NCBI GenBank assembly: GCA_009741485.1
Contig: CM019220.1
Span: 31,068,185 to 31,132,184 of the forward strand
Direction of reading: 5' to 3'
Source: Malurus cyaneus samueli
Lineage: Eukaryota > Chordata > Aves > Passeriformes > Maluridae
Length of the DNA stretch: 64,000 nucleotides
Shown in pieces: positions 35,120 through 47,400 of the stretch (position 1 is its first letter; each line of letters begins with the position of its first letter). The translations under genes were made by a program, and so were the position numbers. The notes under the pieces are model-generated. The model made no database searches. It was not told the origin of the DNA and saw nothing but the letters and a program-made list of their open reading frames with translations.

Positions 35120-38100
35120 GAGAAAAGGTGTGTCTGGCAGCCCGGTGGTGATTGGGTCCTGCTCTCTGGAGCAGAGAGTTTGGGAGCTGTGTCCAGCAGC
35201 AGCTGCTTTACCGGCCAGGCAGGAGGAGAGCTGGGCAAGGACATTCATGCCCACTGAACACCTTAACTGATGTCAGTGTTGCACTTACGCAGAGAGAGGC
35301 AGCAGCTCTTTAAATCTTCCCTAAAAACACACCAAACACATCTCCTAGACTCCTCATTATTTCCACTGACAGGTGTTACCCCTGTCTTGCAGCCCCTCAC
35401 AGCCCCTTATCAGCATTCCCTTTTCTGTCCTTTAGGTACTGGTGCTGTTTCACTCCAGTGGCACAATTAAAATTACCCAGACAGAGGCAGTACAAAGGTG
35501 CTCTTTGCTCTCTTGTCCCTCAAAGCACAGACACCAAGAACTGGATCCCCAGCCCACTGACATCAACGGGAGCCCTTCCATTTGCCTCATGGAGTCTGTG
35601 CCAGACCAAGGAAGAACACGGATGAGAGGAGGCAATTTGGCTGTCACATTTTACTTTCATCAAGAGCTGTACACAGACAAACTCTTTCTAACATAACTTC
35701 TGCTGCTGAGTTGGAGATTTTTGTCCCTGTGAAGTGAATTTCCATTAATAACAACCAAGGTTTGCATGCAATTCCAAGATGGATCTGAGAATGCAACGAA
35801 GAACAGGAGCTACATGGGACATGTCTGAGGTAATGAATTTTTTTATTACTTTTTTATTTACTTGACAGCTGAACTGGAGGGAGAGAAGTAAAACCAGTTT
35901 GGAGAACAGCGAGAGGAAAATGAAGGCAAATGCAATGTTAGCGTGGCAATTTAGCTCCAAGCAGCAATGCTGTGCCCTGGCACATAGCAGTGGGGCTGGA
36001 ATGGTGGCAGCAGGGAAAGGGCTCAGGGATGGCATCAGTGTCACTGTGGAGCCAAAGGCAGGCACAGCACAGGGAAATGAGCATCATTTTGGTGGCCTGG
36101 GTGGGATGGATCCGGTCCAGGGTGGGATGCGTAGAAATGGCTGCAGCCATCACAGCCTTCCTGGGGTGTCAGAAAAGAAGGGATCATCCTGGCAGAAGGA
36201 GATCTTCTCTATCAGAGATAGAGACTTTAGGTAAGGGTGTAGATATGGTCTTCTCAAGGTGCCACAGAGTTTTCAATTAGAAAATGTAGTATTTTAAAAA
36301 ACACGAATTTTTCATTACATACCAATCTTTCAAAACAACGGATTGCTACTTTCTCCCTTGGAACAGGTGCCAAAATGTGGTTCTTAGGGTGTGACTTTTG
36401 AGCTATCAGCTTTCTGAGGAGGAAAAATACTGAGTGACAGGTAAGATAAAAAAGAAAGATTTATCTCCTTCCTTTAACTGAATGTCAGCATGACAACAGT
36501 TGGAAATTCAGCCAAAAGACTCACTTTAAGTAAACTTTCTGCTTTCTTCCAGTAGTACCTCAGATATCTTAATATTTGGAATGTCATTCGGAGGTCTTTA
36601 TTTTGATAAGGCTGTGTCCCTAGGATTCTTGGGATCATGGTCTGCCTGCAACAGCTTAATGTGGTGTCAGAGAGGTGTGAGTGAGACTTGTGAGTGATAG
36701 CCAGAGAGCCACCTGCTCCCTAGGGTGACCTCCAGAGTCAGAGGAATGGAGAAAGGCACCAGTGCCCCCTTCCCACACACCATCCTGGCCAAAAGCCTAT
36801 CCCCAGCAATGAAAGTGGAGATTTTTTCTTGTTTCTGGATGTACAGTCAGGGTACCAATCACAAGATAGCTGTGGGGGTTTTTGCTGAGTACGCCTGACA
36901 ACAAAACCAGGTGCATTTAACTCCTTCAGGTTATTGTGGAGATAAGAGCTAATTTACACCACTTGTGCTGGTTCTATTAAAGTTCAGAAAAACTTCTTTG
37001 AAAAATTCTAGAGTCTAAGAAGAAAACAAAATTAAGAAATGGAAAGCTAATTTAGACAGAAAATGGTAAACTGTATTTAACCCTTTTTTCACAGCTTAAC
37101 TTGCAAAAATTACACCTTGATGTGGGTGTACTCTAAGTTGCATGTTCCCATCAGTTCTTGGAAACTGATTGCCTAAATGTTGGTACTGAGCCATTCTGCC
37201 CATTGGAGAGCAGAGCAGGGGACCAGCCCAGAGACTGTGGGCACAGACTGGGGCAGGCTTTTCTGCACTCTATTTCCCCCAAATCTCATGAAATTCTGAA
37301 TGTGTCCACATGGCTTATCAAGTACATTGGAAGCTAATGAAAAGATATTATTATGTTCTCTCTCACGTTTTCCATGCCAATAGTGATAGCTTCTGGGTCA
37401 AGTTATTGTTGGCAGAGCACCATTTTTACCCTTAGATTGGAAGGCAATAGCAGGGCTGGATGGCACCTCAAATTTTGAAGCTATTCTTGTTTTTCTGGAA
37501 GTTTGCGTGGTGTTAAATCCAGCATTTGTAAACTATTTTTTTGTTATAATAACTAGCTATTTTACCATATTGTCTCAACCCATAATTGCATCAGCTTCCA
37601 TTTCTGATAGGCTGAAGATAACGAACCCTCAGTTTGGCATTCAGGTTGTCACTAAACAAAATATCTGTTTAGCAAACCATCAGAATTTGTGGATGATAGG
37701 AAGCAGATGTATCATTAAGCACTAAATGGGAATATCATTTACAGTATATGTCATGTTTCATTTTGATAAACTGCAAAAAAAACCCACGTGAAAGATGCAG
37801 CCCTGTGCATCCGCTGCTGAAAGCAGGATTTTGAGAGGTAGCGTGATGATACTTTGCTGGGCTGGCAAAGCTAAGATTTATTAGCAAATATGATATATGG
37901 CCCAAGCATTACCATGAAAGATAATGAAATGTGATCTGATATATGAGCTGGAATCCCATACAAAAAGCTCAGAGAAAAGAAGCTGTAATAAATACAGTCT
38001 TCCCTCTGTAAAAAAGGCACACATGGAGAGCAGGGATTTGACTGGGAATCAGACAATTGTCATCAGCTATTTGTGGACTTTGGGCTGCTGTAGACCAATC

Positions 38101-39760
38101 TTCCTTCATAAGCACTGGCTGTCCTTGTAGCTGAAGAAAATTGTTACTGTCGTTTTTTGTAGGCTGTAATGATGAAATACATATTAATGTAAATAAAAAG
38201 ACACAGTGAAACATTCTTGAAATGGTTCTGTTGTTGGAAAAAAAAAATCTTTCTATTTACCCGTCATAGTCCTGTCACTGCTACTTGAGTGACATTTACT
38301 GCTTTTAATACATGCATTTCTTTCACCTTTCCCTCATTTTGAACACTTTTCCTCCTTTCTCCTTTCCCTTCTTCCAATTTAATCTCATTCTTAATGTCAG
38401 TCTGCATAGGATGCTTATCTTCTAAATCACAAGTCAGTTGAAAGAAAATACTTGGAAATGACATGCTTCTTAGGGCTGTTCTAACTTCTGTTTCTGCAGT
38501 CAGTTTAGTTAAGACTGTTTGGTTCAGATTTCCCCAAAATACTTCTCAACAATTACAGTTTTCTTTCTCTCTCAGGAATCCCTGTCTGGGTATTATAACC
38601 CATTATGCCTTTTCTTTAGGTATTTACACTGTTCCGCTTATTATCCATGTGAAATATGTAATATGTATGAAGCAAGTGCTGATCATACTCTACATTATCA
38701 TCATAATTAATAATAAAGCTCCTTCTGCACTGGCTGATGATCTGCTTCTGGAAAGGCACAGAAAGACAGCACTGAAGTATGATACAGGATGGGTTATGGT
38801 TTGCTAGTGCAATTTTGTGTGAATCTTCTATCCAGTTTGCTACTCCATTTAATAGGTTAGGTGTAAGCAAGAACCCAGAATGAAGCTCTTCTGAAACATT
38901 AGAATGATACTCATTACTAAGACCAGAGCAAACATTTATGATTTATCATTGTGACTCTGGAAAAACAACATGGATTTATATCAGGAGAACCAAGTACCAG
39001 CAAATTGTTACTTTATGGAACCGCCCACGCTCTCCGTCTGCTGAAATAGAGCAGTGCAGTGTCAGAAAGTGAAGAGACAGGCATGGAGGCAGGAGATCAC
39101 CTCTTCTCATGTATATTATGGGAGCAAACAGGACTCCAGGAGGAAAACAAAGGCATTGAAATTAGGCACCTTTGCCCACCAGAGTTGGTTTTTTTTAGTG
39201 GAAGACTATTAGGAGAGTGAGGGAAAGTGGCAACTGCACATACAGCCACGTAGTATGGCTAGTTTCCAGATGGGTAAAACATCTTCCCAGGCAAGGAAGC
39301 AGCCTTGAGGAGAAAAGGCACTGGTCAGTGACTCAGATGCACTACCAACAACTTCCTGGGGCTTGTGAGTGTTATCTGTTGCTGCTGGGATTCACCAACC
39401 TGTCTGTGGAGCTAAGAGGGATGGACTTGAGAGGCTGATGCTCCAGCAGAGTGCAGGTGCTGGCTCACTAGTGCTCTGTACTGCACCTGCAAGCCAGCCA
39501 CAGCCCCTGCCTGCCAACATTTCTGATTAGAAAACACTGACTTTTTAAATGCCTAATGGCCCTAGCTGATAAAAAGTGCTGCCAGAGTGACACAGGAGAC
39601 AGTGGTGAGGACAAGCATGATGGTTATGGATGGTTCATACGTGCAAAATAATAGATGTGGCTCACTTTTACTCATTATGCCAAAAGCTGCTGGGTCCAGT
39701 CTGTGAGCCAGCCTCCTTCATGCTCTCCATCCCCTCTGAAGCTTACAGCACAATAAATGA
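35120..39760. other. Non-coding stretch, no gene recognised
   Basis: Contains a small perfect hairpin just right of the LTR (CTCTCTG/CAGAGAG, 35162-35178) and a pair of GGGTGGGAT words (around 36098 and 36120) whose spacing is too long for a standard quadruplex. Open frames reach about 114 codons and are unfamiliar. No interspersed repeat was recognised. Confidence 0.6.
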
Positions 39761-40215
39761 TAAATGCACTGCTATCAAATTAATTCCATGAAAACAATAA
39801 GAGATCAATAGCGGTATGGTGCATGTGTTAAACTGTTAACTGCACGTGACTAATCGTGCACGGAACACGGGCTTGTTTTGTTCTGCTGACATTTATAAAT
39901 GTCTAAGCTTTCATTTTCATAGTTTATGATGTCAGATGAATCCCTTGAGAAAGTATTTTCCTTCCGAATGATGTTTAAACATCTATAATTCTGTGCTGAG
40001 TGCAATTTACCAACAATTGTAGTGCTTTAAAGCATACAGTAGGCTCCCTTATTTCTGTATCAAGCAGCTTGACATTTGAGATAATTTGTTAAATGCAGCA
40101 AAAATATATAAACAATATAATTTTCTTGTAAACAGTTGCCATGTAAGACATGCATTATAATTGGAAACCTCTGTCGAAAGCACGAACAATGAGAGCGACT
40201 CGTGAATGTGGGTGT
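39761..40215. promoter_or_regulatory. Candidate conserved non-coding block with retained CpG
   Basis: Ten CpG in about 450 bp of AT-rich DNA, among them a canonical E-box CACGTG (39843-39848) that lies in an inverted repeat TGCACG/CGTGCA (39841-39860), a perfect 16-bp palindrome GACATTTATAAATGTC (39888-39903), and a CpG-bearing right edge (GTCGAAAGCACGAA, GAGCGACTCGTG). No plausible coding frame and no recognisable repeat. The enhancer-like interpretation is inference. Confidence 0.35.
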
Positions 40216-43200
40216 ACAAAATGAAAAGCACTACCTTAGGCTGCCTCTGCACTGGGTCTGCTCAGCTGGAAAAGTAAAACAAGCTGCTGGAAAAGGTGTT
40301 TTCTTAGAGAAGAAAAAGCATACCACATTTTTCCTAAGGCTCATTCAAATTCCTTCTGCCAGGACATGGCAGAAGCTGGTGAACCTGTTGGGTACACGAC
40401 CTTGTCAGGTGGTGCTGGCAGCAGTGCTGGGGTTTTACAGTATAGCTACTGGGGACTCAGACATCTGCTTCCATGGGAAATATGAATTCAAAATTACATT
40501 CCTGAATATCCAAATGACTCACTGGGCACCAGAGCTGGTCAGTGTCCAGACCGTGACAACTTCATAGTGATGGAGTGTCCGAGCGCTGGGGAGAGCAGCC
40601 GAGCTCAGGTTTCTCATCCCAGCATGTCAGCATGGATGACTCTTCGTTAAGTTCTCAGCAGCACAGTTTGCTTTTTGTGTGCATTTGTGCTGTTGGAAGG
40701 GAAAGAACCCCCTTGTTTTTGGTGACCAAATGTGTAAGGATACAGCCCTACGCATGTTAGTGAAGCTGTTTTCACAAGTTTGTTGAGATGTGCGCTGCCC
40801 TGTAGAGCAACTCGCTAATGCTTTGGTTGTTATAGAGAAAATATGCAATCACTGAAAGCAATGCGTTCAAAGAATTTGCTTAGAGATGTATAGTGATATG
40901 ATTCTTCCTTAGCAAGAGTTTGGAGGATAAATCATATTTTTATAAAGTTACTGGGTGCTTCATAAGCTGCACAGATACAGCACGTATTCATTAACTCACT
41001 GCAATCATCCATACTCTCTAGACTCTGGCTCCCAAGTAAGGTGTGGAGAGAGAAGAGAGAGGATTTGTTCCTGGAGGCACATTGTTCTTAGTGCATCCTT
41101 CATCCGGCCAGCGAAAAGATTAATTTTCCTCTCCTACTCATTTTGCTTTCTTTCAGGACTACCTTTTGTGAAGCAGCTCTGCATGCAGGCCTCGGCCTCT
41201 CCTGGCCCTAACTAGGCCACCAAAAGCCTTCCCATTCACCTCCCTCATTATAGCAGCTCCCCTTTCTGCTGTTATTGTCCCTTTTACTTCTATTTCTCTG
41301 CAATCAAAATCAAATTCTCTGTTTCTCCCAGTGCATAGTGGTGGAAACATGCCTTGCACCCAAAAGATCTGTATCTTTGGCTCCCCTAGTCGCCTGCTTT
41401 GGGATCACAGTCGTTATTTCTGAGTTTGTATTATGAATTCTGCCTCTTTTCAAATTGTGCTTATAGTATATTTAGAGGTGCGTGAAATATTGCAAGCACC
41501 TTATCTTTATTTAAAAAGAAAGTGGAATTTTATTCCCTCCTCAAACATGGTCTTTTAGAGGAATAAGGTTTTATGTACTCCTTGTGCATAGTAACTGTGT
41601 TGCTAGGGGGCCAGTATTTCTGCAGAATCTCCTTCGGCCGAGGTTTCATCTTAACATTTGTCAGTGCATTCAGTGAGAATAAAGCAGAACACTGGAAAAA
41701 AAACAAAATAAAAACAACAAAAAAAACCCCCACATCATTCACATCAATTTAAATTTTCCACAAATTCAGGTGTTACGGTAACAAGGCCTTTTCTCTCCCC
41801 TCACTTAGAGATGGTGCACACCAGTTTTGCATTGAAGTAAATGAAATCAGACTACTTTTTGTCTTAAAGATATGTGCAAATAATGTTTTTTGCCCTTGTG
41901 ATCAAGCTTAATTACCGAGTGGAATAACACTCATTAACGCAGAGAGCAGTAATGAAATAGGTGGGGTTTTTCCCAAAAATTGCAAAAGTGGGAGGTGTTT
42001 GGATTTATTTCCCTTCTGTCAAAGCTGAGATTTTGTAGAAATTGGGGAGCTTTCCTGATAAGTGACCAAGATACACCATGTGAGGCCCTATCTAACCAGC
42101 AACCACTCCACATGCTTGAATATGTTCTCACCTTGAAATGCCTGAGGATCTGTGTGAATAGGAACTCATATCTTCAACATTCTCAGTCACTACCATCAGG
42201 GAGAAATAAGTGATTGCACTGAGTAGTTTTATTTATAAAGTTAATCAGATTTAGTTTCTCTTTTAACCCCCTCAGAAATATCATGACTACTCTTTTAACT
42301 CATGAAGGTCTGGTCTTCGGGGATGTAAAATGAGCATGGGAACCAGATATTGGCCAAGGACTGCTATTTGCAGCAAAGAAAGGTAAGGATGTGAAATCTG
42401 CATCCTCACATTGGTTCTTTAAGGCCATGTGATGTTCCCATAGCAGAGGCTTTACCTGCTTAAGCTGAAATGCATCTGTGTTTTTTCCAGCAACATCCTG
42501 ACTGTATCTCAACTAGAGATACAATCTAGTTCAGCCACGGTAATTTTCAAAATACAGTGACAACGTAGGATTTAATCTTTTGTTTAATTGTTTTAGTAGA
42601 AGATAAGATGCTGTTGTTCATAAACACGTTGTTTTGTTTTTCTTTAAAAATCCATTAGTTTTTATGCATTTCCTTAAATATTTATAAGATTTAAATAATC
42701 TTTTAAAATCTCCTCAGAAAAGACGTTTATTCTTTCATTAAATTGTTCTTATTTTTCTGGTAGGGGAATTGTTTAAATACTCAGCCAACTAATTCCCCAA
42801 TTTAATCACAATATTTTTATAGTCAAATGTCTATTTTATGTAAGCAAAGAGAAATACAAGAGAAAAGGTTGTTATATTTATGTGTAAACTGACTTACTAC
42901 TTCCATGATGGGGATATTATGCAGTGATTCTGGAGCTGACTGTAAAATAAAGATGCTTTTAAATAAATGCCTCAGGAACTCATGCCCCTCTAAATATTTA
43001 TATTGTAAGGAAAGTTTCACCACAAAGTATTTCTCATCTTCACCTTTCTTTCTTACAGCCATGTGAAGTGTTCAGGCTCTTTGCAACATTGGTGCTGGAG
43101 AATAAGCAATATCACTCATAAATGGAGACGTGACATTTGTGGGGAAAGCCAGAACTGGAGCCGGTTCCAGAGATGAGCAGTATCTCCACTTTCCACAGCA

Positions 43201-43372
43201 TCTTTGTCCACAGCTCGTGTGCTGCAAGCTTGGTCTACAAAAGCAAAGGTATGCATTTCCAGTAGTTCATGCTTTGTGGAGACTGCCTTACACCTGACTT
43301 GTGGAAGTTGCAGGAGACACTTCTCCAAAGAATATCTTTGCTTACCAGAGGTCCTTTGCACAGTAAAAATCT

Positions 43373-43397
43373 GGGAGGGGAGTGGGGGAATGGGGGG
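43373..43397 (+). other. G-quadruplex-forming motif
   Basis: Four G-runs on the plus strand: GGG (43373-43375), GGGG (43377-43380), GGGGG (43384-43388) and GGGGGG (43392-43397), with loops of 1, 3 and 3 bases. This is a strong match to the standard quadruplex rule. It lies in unremarkable non-coding DNA. Confidence 0.8.
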
Positions 43398-44427
43398 ATC
43401 TGGAGTGTATCCAGCTGTCTGTCTGTCTCGGATGCTTTTATACCCATGCCTGCATAGCACAGGTGAATGAACAGAGGCTTGTGGGCTGCATTTTCCTTTA
43501 GGGGGCTCCTGGTTGGCTTTATTTGGTTTGCTCTTTTGCAGAATGGTTTTGGTTTCTTTCCTTGTTTCCGTTAACAGAAGAATTGCTACATTTCTGTAGA
43601 GTTAAAATAAGTGCCAGGCTTAAGATATCTCCTCAGAACAATTAATTGTGCTTTTAGAGATATGGCAAAGGCAGTCTGCATGATTGTGCAAGTTCAACAC
43701 AGTTTTCCTGTACGCTTGGCTTGTGTGGAGCCCCTCAGCTGAAACCAATATTTCTTGGGCATATCTTGCTGTGAAGCAAATGTGCCTTTTGCTATGGAGC
43801 CTTGTTTCCCCTGCCCGCTGCATTGCCCCCAGCAGCTCTCTGGCAGCCACAGCAATCAGGCACCAGCAGAAATCTCCTCACTGGTGGAAAAATAATTAAC
43901 GAGAAGCAGCAGAGCCATCCATGCACATGGCTGCACCCTAAGAAGATGTTCACAAAGGTGATTCATATTAATGCTCTTAAAACAAAACAGGCACTCTCTA
44001 ACTGTAGCCAAAACCAGTGTAAGCACAGGATATTTTCCAGCATTAGTTTAAACCAGTGGTGATAGCAATAAACAATGCTCCATTTTTTCAGTCAAGAGAC
44101 AATATTCTTGTTGGTTGATTGAAGTGTTTTTATTGGAGATAGCCTCCAAAATAAAACCTGTCTTGTTAGTACTGTAAATTCTGCAGGCAAAAATCCTTTG
44201 ATTCTCATTAAATTAACTAATTACTGTCTCACTGGATTGATGGGTTTAGGAGCAAGTGACATAATCTTGCTAGGAAAGGAAAGCTGCCAAATTCCATGAC
44301 TTTGCTTAAACCTATTACCCTGGTATCGGTGCACCGGAAGAAATTTATCACCATGTAATTAATGGTTTTAGTTGGATGATTGTCATATCAAAAGGAGGGG
44401 AAGATTTAAGGTTTAAGCTAAGCAAAC

Positions 44428-44452
44428 AAAAAAAAAAAAAAAAAAAAAAAAA
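44428..44452 (+). repeat. A25 homopolymer
   Basis: A run of 25 A residues with no target duplication or upstream polyadenylation signal that I could recognise, so it is listed as a simple repeat only. Confidence 0.95.
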
Positions 44453-47400
44453 GGCAGCGGAAGAACTGGATATGCGTTGCTAATTTAAGGTGGTTTTCCA
44501 CAAATATGAAAAAATATTTATGGGGGAAAAGCCACCCATGTAAAGTTCTGCCCAGCCCTGGAAGGCAGATGCTGTTGAGGTGCCCAGCAGTAGTGTTGAG
44601 TGGCTGTGGGCAGCAGAAAAGCCAAGTAGGCTCCAGGAGCTGCAAGGGGTGTTCTCCAGCTCCCATCAGCTCCCACCAGCAGGGATTTCACACTTGGCAC
44701 TTGTCCCAGGGATGCCTCTTGGCACAGCCAGGCCAATGCCAGGCTGAGGACCCCGTGCAGCAGCTTAGGGCTTAGCCAATGCTCTGCACCTTCAGTCCTG
44801 CAGCTATTGGTTGTGGCACCAGTAGAATTCTACTTACATGATTTTATTGCCTAGCTTTACAATGGGCTACTTAGGTCCCTGTCCTATGTGAGGAATATAA
44901 AAATAGGATTTTATGGTATTAGTGAGCCAGTTAATCTCTAAAAGAGTTGATCCATTAGGTAGGAGAAATAAATTTTAAAAGGTTAATGGTGCAAATAGGC
45001 AAAGCACTTTCTCAGCTGCAAGCACTGCATTCCATCCTACTCCTAGCTTAGCTGTCCAAGTGGGTTTATTATGTTTGCTCAGCTTTAATCTATACATGTT
45101 TTAACATACTCTAAGCTGTTTTTAATTTTAAACTAAGAAACCCTGGCAAATCTCTTTCAATATAATTGGAATTTTTCCTTTAGTTTGCTGTTTAGTCATT
45201 ATTTTCTTGCTTCCGCTCTATTTTCTGGTAGATAAATCCTCTTATTCATTTGTTTCAATGAAGCTTGAGTAAAGGTCATTTAAATTGATTCACCTTTCTT
45301 ATCTCCCTTGCGTTTATTCTATAATCCTGCTTTCCATTGTGTGGAGGAGAATAGCTTTCTTTTCTCTGATTGTTTCTGCAAGAAGAAAAATGGTAACCTT
45401 TTATTAAATAAATCTGGGAAAGCTGTGCTCCAAATCCATATTATCACTAGCTTGGGGAAACAAGTTATTTCACAAACTTTCAAAAAAGAGAACATATAGC
45501 ACTTTCAGTAGTTTTCTGTTAGATGGCCTGAACTTACTGCCTCAAGCCTCGTAAGTGAATGAGAGTAATACTCTGGTATAATTTGCAAAAGCAAATACAA
45601 AATCTCAGGCAGCCAAATTCAATCATGAAGCCCTGTGGAGGTGCAGAGCACCAGCGACTTCAGTGGCACTGGGTCCTGGGGCACACAGACACCAAACCCT
45701 TTCCTGTTATTCCCAGGTATTTCCATGTTAAGCAGCACTCTCCAAATCCATCAATTTGTCTCTTAGCATACAGCTCATCTTCTGGAGCTATACGAGGCTT
45801 CAGCTTTGAAGGGAAAGTTCCTGCTCTTGATTCCTGCTCTGAAATGCATACCTCTTCAAGGGAAGAGCAAGTTCAAAGACTCACTAAGAGGTTTGATAGG
45901 AAAAAAAATAATGAGTGACTTCTCAGCTTGCCTTGAAAAGTCACCTAAGTGCATATTGTTATTTTCTGTTTATAGTCTGTTGACAAGAAGGTCTGTAGGC
46001 TCCTGCACCATTTTCTGGACATTTTCTGACTGTTTCAGAGACATGTTTGTTTTTTTTTCCTGATCAGGTGATGCTCTGTGACATAGGAAAAATTTAATGT
46101 TAATAAAATATGGTATTTTCTAATACTGGAATGTTTAAAGAAGCAAGAGGAGCAAATGTAGGATTAAGACATACAATTAAGAAAATAAGAACAACCTAAA
46201 CCAATATGTTCACATATGTAAGAGTATATTTTCCTCATTTTAAACAACTAAATCGTGCTTTTTATTTTGTTGCCAAGGTTACTAAATTTTTAATAATCTC
46301 TAGATGGGGTAGTTTTAACTCATTGAATAGCATCATTGTTTAATATTAAGAATATTCTGATAAAAGCTTTCTTAGCTGCAGAAAATCACTTCTTCCTTGA
46401 AAAGCACCTAAAATGAAGTTGCCACAAGGCTGGTAGGAAGGCTACAGGTAACCCTGCAGAGAGCTGGCCAATACCCAGGGTGGGTTGGGAGGCCAAGGGC
46501 AGATGTGTCAGGCACAGTCACTTGGCACAGAGTCAAGAGCAGGGAAGGTGAAGAGTGGAGAATAAACAATCTTTCCAATCAATATCATAGGGAGAATACA
46601 GATAAGTGAGGGAAGGTACAGAAATTGTCCCCAGGACCACAGCAGTGATACAGATACAATAAAATCTTACATTGTCACTGAAATAAAAAGGTGGGGGACC
46701 CTGATGCAGTGCAGAGGCAGCCAATCCCACAGAGCAGAGAAGATGAAGGCTGTCAATAAAGAAAGGAAAGAACACACAGGGCCCAGACTTGATCCCCCAT
46801 TCCAAAATGAGAGATAGATACCAACATAAGGCAGGATTTCTCCAGAAGCTGCCAGTCCTAGAAAGGCAGTGGGAATGAGATCTCTATTCACACCCTAACA
46901 GCCCCAGACAGCATACAAAGGACTCACTGCCATTCTTCTTTTCTTTTCTTTTCACTTGCTTCTGTAGCCACCTGCAGGAAAATGCATTGCAGCATCAGCC
47001 TCCAACATTAGTATTATATATTCCTCCTGTTGAGACACAATCGGTGAGAATGTGTGGAAATGGACTTCCTCCTCCACGCTGGGGGATAGGAATGCTCTGC
47101 TTTATCTCGCTGTGCTATTCTTTGACTCTCAAACATTCACAGGTACTTGAATCTAGTGAGTCAAACAAATGCTCTGGTAAAGCAGTTGATAACAAATTAA
47201 TATTTAGTTCATGGTATTGAAATATACCGGTTATACATTTACTTCCACCCACTCATCCAAACACACCTACACTGAAATGTGTTGACATTGATATAGGCAG
47301 TAATTTGAATTAAATGCTTAACTGAAATATTATCAAATATGTCTATTTGAATGCTAGAAACATTTTATCTAGCATATATGAGTCTTTAAGTAATCTGAAT

